Shown here in pieces: positions 54,344 through 63,100 of a stretch of 64,000 nucleotides of DNA. The translations under genes were made by a program, and so were the position numbers. Under the pieces are notes generated by a model. That model was not told the DNA's origin, did no database searches, and was given only the letters and a program-made list of their open reading frames with translations. Position 1 is the first letter of the stretch. The number at the start of each line of letters is the position of its first letter. The stretch covers positions 124,001 to 188,000 of the forward strand of contig UEGQ01000001.1 in the NCBI GenBank assembly GCA_900466005.1, given 5' to 3'. Source of the DNA: Hyphomicrobiales bacterium (lineage in GTDB: Bacteria; Pseudomonadota; Alphaproteobacteria; Rhizobiales; Rhizobiaceae).

Positions 54344-55084
54344 ATGGCTGAACTTCGTAACTACCAAAGCCGGACGGGCGGCAACGCTCAATCGGCCACG
54401 ATGATCGACGAAGGCCTTCGCGCCTATATGCTGAAGGTCTACAACCTGATGGCACTCGGCCTGGCGATCACGGGAGTTGCAGCGTATTTGAGCTTCAATC
54501 TCGCCGTCGATAACGGTCAGCTGACGGCATTTGGTCAGGCGATCTATGTCAGCGGCCTGAAGTGGGTTGTCATCTTCGCGCCGGTCGCGCTTGTCTTCTT
54601 CATGAGCTTTCGCATCCATACGATGAGCGTCGCCGCCGCACAGCTTACCTTCTGGATCTACGCCGCCCTGATGGGCCTATCGCTGTCCTCGATCTTCCTG
54701 ATCTACACCGGACAGAGCATCGTACAGACCTTCTTCGTAACGGCCGCATCTTTCGGCGCGCTGTCGCTCTACGGCTACACAACAAAGCGTAATCTCTCCG
54801 CGATGGGCTCGTTCCTGATCATGGGTCTATTCGGCCTCATCATCGCGAGCCTCGTGAATCTGTTCCTGGCCTCCTCGGCCCTCGACTTCGCGATCTCGGT
54901 CATCGGCGTGCTGATTTTTGCAGGCCTCACCGCCTGGGACACGCAGCGGATCAAGGAGTCCTATTACGAAGCCGACAGCAACGATACCGCAGGCCGCAAG
55001 GCGATTATGGGTGCGCTGCAGCTCTACCTCGACTTCATCAACCTGTTCCTGTTCCTGCTGCGCTTCCTCGGCAACCGCGAGTAA
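54344..55084 (+). CDS. Bax inhibitor-1/YccA (YbhL) family membrane protein
   Basis: A 246-residue integral membrane protein with seven hydrophobic segments. The BI-1 family pattern is visible in YMLKVYNLMALGLAITGVAAY, SSIFLIYTGQSIVQTFFVTAASFGALSLYGYTT, and LTAWDTQRIKESYYEAD, the last with conserved aspartates. It is probably a pH-dependent calcium-leak channel, as shown for a Bacillus relative. GAGGAAACA precedes the ATG. A strong terminator follows. Confidence 0.92.
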   Translation: MAELRNYQSRTGGNAQSATMIDEGLRAYMLKVYNLMALGLAITGVAAYLSFNLAVDNGQLTAFGQAIYVSGLKWVVIFAPVALVFFMSFRIHTMSVAAAQLTFWIYAALMGLSLSSIFLIYTGQSIVQTFFVTAASFGALSLYGYTTKRNLSAMGSFLIMGLFGLIIASLVNLFLASSALDFAISVIGVLIFAGLTAWDTQRIKESYYEADSNDTAGRKAIMGALQLYLDFINLFLFLLRFLGNRE

Positions 55085-55112
55085 CGGCTGGTATAGGCTG
55101 TAAGAGACAAGA

Positions 55113-55139
55113 ACCCGCTGGTTGCGCCAGCGGGTTTTT
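55113..55139 (+). terminator. Rho-independent terminator of the Bax-inhibitor gene
   Basis: ACCCGCTGG, loop TTGCG and CCAGCGGGT form a nine-pair stem followed by TTTTC, 28 bases after the stop. Confidence 0.88.
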
Positions 55140-55180
55140 CACTGTCGAACGGGGCACAGTTGGCTTCAGACGACGCGGCC

Positions 55181-56452
55181 TTACCGTTGCGGCGACGCCT
55201 TGGGCGAGCCAATACGAGGCGCCGGATCGATCAAGGCGCCCGGCTCGTTGACCCTGACTTCGGTTATCCGCTGCACGATTTCAGCCGCTCCGACGTGCCG
55301 GCCTTCCTTGTTGTAGAAGCTTCCCTTGACCTGAATTGTAGCGGCCAAGGCGGCTATGAAATCGTGAAGAAGCTGCTCGTCGACTGGTTCAGGATCGGTC
55401 CAGAACGCATCGAGACTTCCTTGATGTGTCAGTCCCGGAATGTCGTACACGGCACAGCCGAGGGCAATCGTCGGCTTCAGTTTTCTGATGCTGTGAATGC
55501 CAACCGTCGAGTTGACGACGACGGTGCCCGACGACTGCCGGAGGATTGCATCCAGATTGCCCTGTTCGATGAACATGATCCGTTCGGAGACGCCATACTT
55601 TTCAGCGATCCGCGCGATCCTCTTTCCCCATCGTTCCAGCCCGTTGTCGAGCGGATGCTGCTTGAATACGAGGGCATGACCGACCGCGGCATGCGCCGCG
55701 AATGACGCGATAACCTCATCCAGCATCTCCTCCAGATGTCTGTAGGGGGAGTTCGCCCGGATCTGATAGTCGCTCTGCAGCTGGAGGGCGACGATGAAGA
55801 ATGACACATGACCGTTCTCGAAGAGCTCGGGCGGGGTCGTGCGGGGTCGATGCACCCACCGCACGAGCCAGGGCAGATAGTCGATCAGCGCCGAGTAGTA
55901 CTTGTCCGCTGCGTAGAGAGGGAAGAAGGCACGACCGAAGAATGCCGTTAGGTTATAGAAGACCTCGTTGAACGCCTCCTGCCCGAAGGTGTGTGGATAG
56001 CGGACATGGAGGTCGGGCGCATTGACCTTTTCCGCGATTGCTCTGACCGCGTCAGGATCATTGGGAAAATGGGAGAGATGGCCCATCCCGTCGCGCTCGA
56101 GCGTGATCCAGTCGGGTCGTAGGTAGCCGAATTCCACTGCGTGACAGCGAACGCCGAGCCTTGCTCCAACTTCGCAGGCGATCTTGTGATAAGGCAGCTG
56201 ATCTGCGTAGTAGAGAATGTCGGTGACATTCTCCCGGCGGATTAGCGCTTCGAGGAAGGCCGGCCAATGCTTCAACGAGCGACGGTAGTTGATCGCGCCT
56301 CGCTTCAGCCAATAGACCTGATCGCCGAGCGAAAAGTTGACGCGGTGCGTCGGCACGCCCGCCTTCTCGAAGGCTTCGGCCAATTCTCGCCAGAATACTG
56401 AAGGGGGACCCTGCAGAAATAAGACGACAGGCCCGTTAACCGACCGCTGCAT
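55181..56452 (-). CDS. KpsS-like capsular polysaccharide protein (RkpI/RkpJ type)
   Basis: A 423-residue cytoplasmic protein of the capsule synthesis/export family (KpsS, LipB). It has an N-terminal LFLQGPPSVFWRELAEAFE, VEFGYLRPDWITLERDGM, FKQHPLDNGLERW with the family's HP pair, and VVVNSTVGIHS, which lies near the CMP-Kdo site of KpsS. E. coli KpsS puts the first beta-Kdo on a lipid acceptor in group 2 capsules. The rkp-1 locus of S. meliloti has one gene like KpsS (rkpJ); this could be rkpJ, but a paralogue lies next to it. It starts at ATG 56452 with a weak ribosome binding site. Confidence 0.85.
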   Translation of the reverse strand: MQRSVNGPVVLFLQGPPSVFWRELAEAFEKAGVPTHRVNFSLGDQVYWLKRGAINYRRSLKHWPAFLEALIRRENVTDILYYADQLPYHKIACEVGARLGVRCHAVEFGYLRPDWITLERDGMGHLSHFPNDPDAVRAIAEKVNAPDLHVRYPHTFGQEAFNEVFYNLTAFFGRAFFPLYAADKYYSALIDYLPWLVRWVHRPRTTPPELFENGHVSFFIVALQLQSDYQIRANSPYRHLEEMLDEVIASFAAHAAVGHALVFKQHPLDNGLERWGKRIARIAEKYGVSERIMFIEQGNLDAILRQSSGTVVVNSTVGIHSIRKLKPTIALGCAVYDIPGLTHQGSLDAFWTDPEPVDEQLLHDFIAALAATIQVKGSFYNKEGRHVGAAEIVQRITEVRVNEPGALIDPAPRIGSPKASPQR

Positions 56453-56582
56453 CAGACGGCAGGTCCGAGGCTGGAAATATGCGATACCATTACATCTTAT
56501 CCGCTAAAACCGAGCTTTTATCGCTCTCGTTAGGTGACTATAAGAGGCCGGTCAAGGACGAACAAGCTTGCAGGTCGGGATC

Positions 56583-57881
56583 ATGCACCGTTTGACACTC
56601 CTCATTCTGCAGGGACCCGCCTCGCCATTCCTCAAGGAGGTCGCGAGAGAAGCGGAGGCTCTGGGCGCAAGGGTCTTCAAGATCAATTTCTGCCTGGGAG
56701 ACGCTGTCTTCTGGTGGCCACGAAAGGCCGACTGGTTTACCGGCCCGAATGAGGATTGGCCGGCCTTCCTTCGTGACTATCTTCGTCGTAACGGCGTCAC
56801 CGACGTACTGATGCTCGGGGATGGCCGCCCGAAGCACGCCACCGCGGTGGAGGTCGCGCGCGAGGTGGGTACCAGGGTGCACATTCTGGAACACGGTTAC
56901 CTTCGTCCCGACTGGCTCACCATCGAGCCGGAAGGTATGTCCGGACGTTCCTGGTTTCCGCGTGACGCCTCCGCGCTTCGTGCCCTTGCCGATGGCATGT
57001 CAGCCGTGGACCTGCGCAGCCGCTTCAGCAGCAGTTTTCTCACCTATGCGCTCTACGACCTTGCCTATCACATCCCCAACGTCCTTCTAGGTTGGTTGCT
57101 TCATCCCCATTACCGGACGCATGGGCCCGTCCACCCAGCGGTGGAATACGCCGGTTGGATCAGAAAGGGACTGACCGCCCGCCGTCGGCGCAGGCAGGCA
57201 CAGGAAGTGCAGAGGGGCTATCTGCCAAAGGAAACGTGGCCACCTCGGTATTTCCTGTTTCCGCTACAACTGCCCGGGGACTACCAGATCCGCATCCATG
57301 CCCCGTTCGGCGACCATTTCGAGATCGTAGCCGCAACGATCGCGTCTTTCGCGCGCGAGGCGCCACTTGAAGCACGGCTGCTGTTCAAGATCCATCCGAT
57401 CGACAACGGACTGAGCGGATGGGCCGAGTTCATCGCCGGAGAAGCCAAGCGTTATGGCGTCGACAATCGCGTCGACGTCATCGATGGCGGTGACCTCGAA
57501 AAGTTGATTACCAGCGCGGCCGGAATTGTGACGGTGAATTCGACCGTCGGCCTTTCGGCCGTCATGGCAGGCAAGCCAGTGATCACACTCGGTGCCGCGA
57601 TCTACGACATTGCCGGCATAACCCATCAGGACAGCCTCGCAAGCTTCTGGCAAGCACCGCAAGCACCGCAAGCCGGAATGCCTGAGGTGCTTGCAAAAGC
57701 GCTCGTCGCGACAACCCAGGTTCGCGGCGGTTTTCTCGGCGCGGAAGCAATCGCCATCGGAGCGCGCAACGTCGTGGAGCGCATTCTTGAGCCCTCCTCC
57801 GCCCTCGAGCGGCCACCAGCAGTCACAAGCGCCTACCGTTACCAGCCGGAACTGGAACAGGCGCCGGTCACCGCACCCTGA
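56583..57881 (+). CDS. KpsS-like capsular polysaccharide protein, paralogue (RkpI/RkpJ type)
   Basis: A 432-residue paralogue of the protein at 55181. The same landmarks appear in the same order: LILQGPASPFLKEVARE, LEHGYLRPDWLTIEPEGM, FKIHPIDNGLSGW and GIVTVNSTVGLSAV. A basic, low-complexity insert (ARRRRRQAQEVQRG) near residue 200 separates the halves. It is transcribed away from the first copy and its 3' end overlaps rkpH by 14 bases. I prefer ATG 56583 to TTG 56568 because it aligns with the start of the paralogue. By position after rkpH it may be rkpI. Confidence 0.85.
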   Translation: MHRLTLLILQGPASPFLKEVAREAEALGARVFKINFCLGDAVFWWPRKADWFTGPNEDWPAFLRDYLRRNGVTDVLMLGDGRPKHATAVEVAREVGTRVHILEHGYLRPDWLTIEPEGMSGRSWFPRDASALRALADGMSAVDLRSRFSSSFLTYALYDLAYHIPNVLLGWLLHPHYRTHGPVHPAVEYAGWIRKGLTARRRRRQAQEVQRGYLPKETWPPRYFLFPLQLPGDYQIRIHAPFGDHFEIVAATIASFAREAPLEARLLFKIHPIDNGLSGWAEFIAGEAKRYGVDNRVDVIDGGDLEKLITSAAGIVTVNSTVGLSAVMAGKPVITLGAAIYDIAGITHQDSLASFWQAPQAPQAGMPEVLAKALVATTQVRGGFLGAEAIAIGARNVVERILEPSSALERPPAVTSAYRYQPELEQAPVTAP

Positions 57882-58665
57882 CTCGCTTGCGCTCGAACCA
57901 CCAGTAAACGAACGGTCGCACGACCGAGCCGAAACGGCCAAGCAGGAAGATGGTCGTGGTGAAATAGACCGTACGCTCGTTTCGGTCCAGCGCCCGGACG
58001 ATCCTCGCGGCGACGGCCTCTGCACTCCAGGCACCGCCGGCCTTCATCATCGCTTCTGCCTCAGCGGGACGCACCAGGCGCTCGGCGGCGAGCTGGGGCG
58101 TATCGGTATCTGGCGGAAAGCAGATCGAGACGTCGATCCTATGAGCCGCAGCCTCAAGGCGCAACGCCTCGACGAAGCCGAGGAGGGCCGCCTTTGAAGC
58201 GCAATAGGCGGCATAGCCGAAGATGCCGATGAGCGCGGCTCCAGAGGACACCAGAAGGATCTTGCCCTGCCCGCGCGCCTTCATCCCGGCATAGACCGCC
58301 CTGACAGCGTTGACCGCCCCGACCAGGTTCGTGTCGATCTGCCGTCGGAAATCCTGCGCCTCCTGCAGGTGGAACTCCGCCGGAGCCACGACACCCGCCG
58401 ACGCAACCAGGATCTCGCACGCACCGTGTGTTGCCTCTGCCGCCGCGATCACGTTCTCAAGCTGGATTTCGTCGGCAACATCCGCCTGCCCCAGATGAAT
58501 GCGCTCGTGCGGGCAACCGGTTTCGGCGCATAGACGCTCCTGCGCTGCGGTCAGTCTCGCGGCATCTCGACCGACAAGGGTGACGGCACTCCCCCGCTGC
58601 AGATAGCAGCGCGCGACGGCAAGCCCTATGCCACTCGATCCACCTGTTATGATGACGTGAACCAT
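57868..58665 (-). CDS. rkpH: Short-chain reductase RkpH, 3-ketosphinganine-reductase-like
   Basis: An SDR of 265 residues. The cofactor motif is IITGGSSGIGLAVA (T7-G14), the active site is YCASK (Tyr154, Lys158) with serine at 140-141, and CFPPDTDTPQ (182-191) is a signature of 3-ketodihydrosphingosine reductases. A hydrophobic C-terminus (VYFTTTIFLLGRF) may attach it to the membrane. In the rkp-1 locus RkpH is needed for K-antigen (KPS) production. The likely job is to reduce the ketone made by RkpG. ATG 58665 follows the TTG frame start at 58692, which I reject because it gives no homology. Confidence 0.88.
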   Translation of the reverse strand: MVHVIITGGSSGIGLAVARCYLQRGSAVTLVGRDAARLTAAQERLCAETGCPHERIHLGQADVADEIQLENVIAAAEATHGACEILVASAGVVAPAEFHLQEAQDFRRQIDTNLVGAVNAVRAVYAGMKARGQGKILLVSSGAALIGIFGYAAYCASKAALLGFVEALRLEAAAHRIDVSICFPPDTDTPQLAAERLVRPAEAEAMMKAGGAWSAEAVAARIVRALDRNERTVYFTTTIFLLGRFGSVVRPFVYWWFERKRVRVR

Positions 58666-58713
58666 CGGCCTTTCGATCCTCAAGCCTGCCAAACGCGGCC
58701 CCGAGATGCAGCG

Positions 58714-60093
58714 TCAGGCTTTGCCGAGCCTCGCCATCAACTGGCCGACATCCACCGACGCTAGCCCGAAGTTCTGCTGCTTCAGTCTCTCGAGGATGGT
58801 CGCCGTCAGATCAACTGCACGGGCGATCTGCTCTTCTGTGTGCGCGCTTGTGATGAAGAAGCGTAGCCGCGCCAGTCCTTCGGGCACGGCCGGATGAATG
58901 ATGGGCAGGACATTGACGCCGGCTTCATACAGCTCGTTCGACAGCTGCACGGCACGAAGCGAATCCGCAACCAGCACAGGAACCACCGAATAGCCTTGGC
59001 TCAACCCAGTATCGAGCCCGCGCTTTCGAGCCAGTTCGAGGAACAGCCGGCTGTTCCGCCGAAGATCCTGCGTTCGTTGCGGTTCGGCCCTCAGGACCCC
59101 AAGGCTGGCGATGGCCGCACCGGCAAGAACCGGAGCAAGGCCGACACTGTAGACGAAGCCACCAGCCTGGGCCTTGAGCAGGGTGACCAAAGCCTCGCTG
59201 CCTGCGATGTAACCACCGCAGCTGCATGTCGTCTTCGAGAGCGTTCCCATCCAAATGTCGACGGAAGTCGGGTCGACGCCATAGTGCTCGAACACGCCTC
59301 GACCACTGTCCCCGAGCACACCGAGCGAATGGGCCTCGTCGAGCATCAGCCAGAAACCGTATTGTTCCTTCAGGCGCAAGAGACCGGGAAGGTCCGCGAC
59401 GTCGCCATCCATCGAGTAGATGCCTTCGGCGATCACGAGTATCCGTTCATACTGGTCGGCGAGCGACTTCAGGACACGCTCCAGGTCGGCAACGTCGTTG
59501 TGCTTGAAGAAGCGACGAGTCGCCCCCGACAGCTTAACGCCTGCGAGCCCACTGTTGTGCATGAACTCGTCATGGATCACCAGATCGCGCGGCCCCATGA
59601 GGCAGCTGATGGCCGCCACGTTGGTGAGATAACCACTCACGAAGCAGACTGCGGCTTCCGTGCCGTAATTCTCGGCAATAGCCGTCTCCAGCTCGTGGTG
59701 AATCGTGCGCTCTCCGGCCACCAGCCGGCTTGCCGACGCGGAAATGCCGAATTGCTGGATCGAACGTTCGGCCGCACCGAGCACATCCGCATGCCGGTTA
59801 AGGCCGAGATAATCATAGGAAGCAAAATTGTCGAACGTACGCCCGCCGATGCTCGCCGTTGCGCCGCTCGCGCCCTCGTGAGCCCGATAGAACGGGTTCT
59901 CCATCCCGAGATATTCGCTGGCACGCTGCTGCATGACGACCTGCTTGTACTCCGGCAAGTCGATGAATCCAGGTTGCTTGCGGCGAGGCAGTGAACTGAG
60001 GGCTTGTTCCGTTCGGGAAACGCGCCCCTGGTCAACGTTCTTCTGCAGGCTTTTCATCCTGTTGAGGATATTCTGCCGCTTGCTTTCGTCCAT
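58714..60093 (-). CDS. rkpG: RkpG, PLP-dependent alpha-oxoamine synthase family acyltransferase
   Basis: A protein of 459 residues of the KBL/BioF/serine-palmitoyltransferase family, which condenses an acyl thioester with an amino acid and releases CO2. An extended N-terminus (1-60) precedes the core, which has NFASYDYLGLNRH (90-101) and SASRLVAGERTIHHELE (120-135). LDEAHSLGVLG (251-261) contains the PLP-contact Asp252, and the PLP lysine is in GTLSKTTCSCGGY (Lys287). The known rkp-1 order A-G-H is preserved. It lies 42 bases after rkpA and 48 before rkpH. Confidence 0.92.
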   Translation of the reverse strand: MDESKRQNILNRMKSLQKNVDQGRVSRTEQALSSLPRRKQPGFIDLPEYKQVVMQQRASEYLGMENPFYRAHEGASGATASIGGRTFDNFASYDYLGLNRHADVLGAAERSIQQFGISASASRLVAGERTIHHELETAIAENYGTEAAVCFVSGYLTNVAAISCLMGPRDLVIHDEFMHNSGLAGVKLSGATRRFFKHNDVADLERVLKSLADQYERILVIAEGIYSMDGDVADLPGLLRLKEQYGFWLMLDEAHSLGVLGDSGRGVFEHYGVDPTSVDIWMGTLSKTTCSCGGYIAGSEALVTLLKAQAGGFVYSVGLAPVLAGAAIASLGVLRAEPQRTQDLRRNSRLFLELARKRGLDTGLSQGYSVVPVLVADSLRAVQLSNELYEAGVNVLPIIHPAVPEGLARLRFFITSAHTEEQIARAVDLTATILERLKQQNFGLASVDVGQLMARLGKA

Positions 60094-60135
60094 CAGTCCA
60101 TAACTCCAGGCACTCGACCGGCGGCCGGCTCGCCG

Positions 60136-63100
60136 CTATTCCGCTCCGGCGTGCCGACGGCTCAATTCATCGACAATACGTGTCTCCGCCGAGACGTCCA
60201 CATCGGCCTCTTCCATTCCGTTTCGTGCCTTCACCTTCTCGTAAAGGCGGCGCGTGATGTCGCCTACAGTGGCATTGTCGGCTAGGCTGCTGAGCGGCAT
60301 GTCGAAGCCGGTATTCTGTTCGAAGTTCAAACCGAGTTCAACGGCCATCAGGCTATCGAGGCCGATATCCTTGAGGACGCTCTCCTTGAGGATGCTCTCG
60401 CGCGAAACTCTGAGAATCGTGGCGATCTCAGAAGCGAGAATATCGAACAGCAGATCCTGTGCTTCAGCAGGCGATTTGCCTTCGATCATCGCGACGAGAT
60501 CGATATCACCACCCTCGGTCCCGCTCGCGTGATGAGCGGCCTTGCGCATGACCACGTCGAAGAGGGCTTCATTGACCACCGCGAGATTATGCGCGGCGGC
60601 CCAGTCAAATTCGGAGATCATGACCACGGCAGCGTCGACCGTATCGGGAGCACTGGCAATGTACTCCTCGACCGCGTTCAGGGCGTCACGCGCGTTGATC
60701 GCCGTCTTGCCGAGCCGCCGGTCCAGCCGCTGGCCGACATCGGTATTGCGCGCCAAGTAACCAGCGTCAGCAATTGCGCCGAAACCGACGGCGAGTGCCG
60801 GCAGCCCTTCCGCCCGACGCGCCCGCGCAAGCCCCTCTAGGAAGCCGTTGGCCGCAACGTAGTTCGCCTGGCCGGGGTTTCCGACAAGGGTCGTCACGGA
60901 CGAAAACAGGATGAAGTTGTCGAGCGTGTCCGATCGGGTTTCTGCATCGAGGATCGCCGCACCCTTCGCCTTCACGTCGATGACGGGACGGTTACGCTCC
61001 TCGTTAAGATTGCCGATAAGGGCATCGTCCAGCACCATTGCGGCATGGATGACCGTCTTCAGCGGAGCAGTCCGGCGCAAGTCCGTGAGCATCGCCCGCA
61101 CGTCGGCCTCACGGGTAACGTCGCAGGCGAAAAGCCTGACGACGACACCGTTCCGTTCCCAACGGGAGATGGCGGCAGCAGTAGCCTCGTCCGCCGTCCC
61201 CCTGCGTGAGCAGAGCGCAATCGTTCGCGCGCCCTTCTCCACCAGCCATTCTGCAGCGACGAGACCGAAGCCGCCAATGCCGCCCACAACGAGGTGGGCG
61301 CCTTGCGGATTGACCTTCATCGTTCTCGGTGGCTTCGCGGCGACCTGGTCAACGCCTGCTTTCGGCGGAAGCACGACAATCTTGCCGATATGTCCGGCGT
61401 TCTGCATCAAGCGGAACGCGTCGCCGATCTCATCGTGATCGAAGGCGCGATACGGAAGCGGCGAGAAGACACCCTCCTCGAAGAGCGCGCCGATCTCCGT
61501 CAACATACGGCGCGAAAGCTCCGGATGAAGGACCAGCAACTGGTCCGCATCGATGCCAAAATAGCTGACGTTGCGCCGGAAGGGGCGAAGACCGATCTTG
61601 CTGTCGGAATAGTAGTCACGCTTGCCAAGCTCGAGGAACCGCCCGAATGGCTTGACGAGTGACAGGCTCTTTTCCATCGCCTCGCCGAAGAGCGAGTTCA
61701 GAACGAGATCCACCCCGTCCCCGCCGGTCACATCGAGGACTTCGCCGACAAAGCTCAAGGTGCGTGAATCAAAGACGTGGTCCGCGCCGAGCATCTCGAC
61801 GAACCGACGCTTCTCCTCGGTTCCCGCGGTTGCGATCACCTTGAGGCCGGCATGCTTAGCAACCTGCAAGGCTGCAAGGCCAACGCCGCCGGCGGCGCCA
61901 TGGATCAGGATCGTTTCACCAGGCCGTGCGCGGCCGAGCTCGACAATCGCGTAATAGGCGGTAAGGAAGACCACCGGAATGGATGCGGCAGCAACCGGGT
62001 CGATACCCGCCGGCAGTTTTGCAACACCAGTCCGCTTCACCGGGACGTGAGTAGAGAATGCCGACGCGGCAATCGCCATCACCGGGTCGCCGATCGCAAG
62101 ATCGTCCACCGCGCTGCCAACCTCGACCACTCGGCCGGAGAACTCCATCCCGATCGAAGCGCCGGCGAAGCCGTCTTCCAGCGCCTCCTCCGGCAACAGG
62201 CCCATCGCCCACATGACATCGCGGAAATTGAGTCCCGTCGCAGCAACTTCGACAAGCACCTCGTCCGGCCCGACTTCCGGCCGCTCACAGCTTTCCCACC
62301 GTATGCTCGCAACCTGTGAAGGTACTTGCTGACGGATCATCGCTGCACGGAAATCACTTGTAACGCCGAAGACATGGGGTGCGGCGCCCGGCACGGCACG
62401 AATCTCCGAGAACCTGCCATCGGCTTCGATTCTCCATTCCCTGTTGCGTCCGCCGCTCTCGGATACCCGGTGCGCAGCCTCGAGCATCGCTCCCAACTCA
62501 TCACTTCCGGCAATCGTGTCGACGCACTCCACATCAAGGAAGTCGAATTCGTTACGCAGGACACGCAGGAACACCCACAGGCCGGCATTGACCGGATCGG
62601 CCGGCCGATCGCCGGACGACGACCCAACCGCCGGCGAGCCGCCCGGCGCAGCAACGACCAAACGGAGCCTTTGGCCTTGCGGCGCGGTATTCCGGTATTC
62701 CGTCTGCGCCAGCGCGAGTGCGCTCAACACCAGCACGCGGCGCTGCAACTCGCGAGAAGCATCCTCGGCTGGCAGGTGCCGCGGGCTCAGGAACACGATC
62801 TTTTCGGTAGCCCCGCCGTCGCGGGCGAATACGTCCAGGAAGGCTGCCTTGTCGATTGCCAGATCCCCGGTCGCACCAAATGGTTGCGTGCGCGAGAAGC
62901 CCGCCGCCTTGGCGGCATCGGTGAGCATGCTGCCGTCTACGCCACCGCCATGAACCAGCACGATCGGCCGGAAGGGCTCGACCACTGCCGAAGTCTCCCT
63001 GACGGGTTCCGCGAACGCCCCCTGGCTGGCGCGCGCCTCGATCAGGATGAGGCTGCCCCCGGTCAGGTCACATTGGCGAACGTTGGCGTTGGCATAGCCA

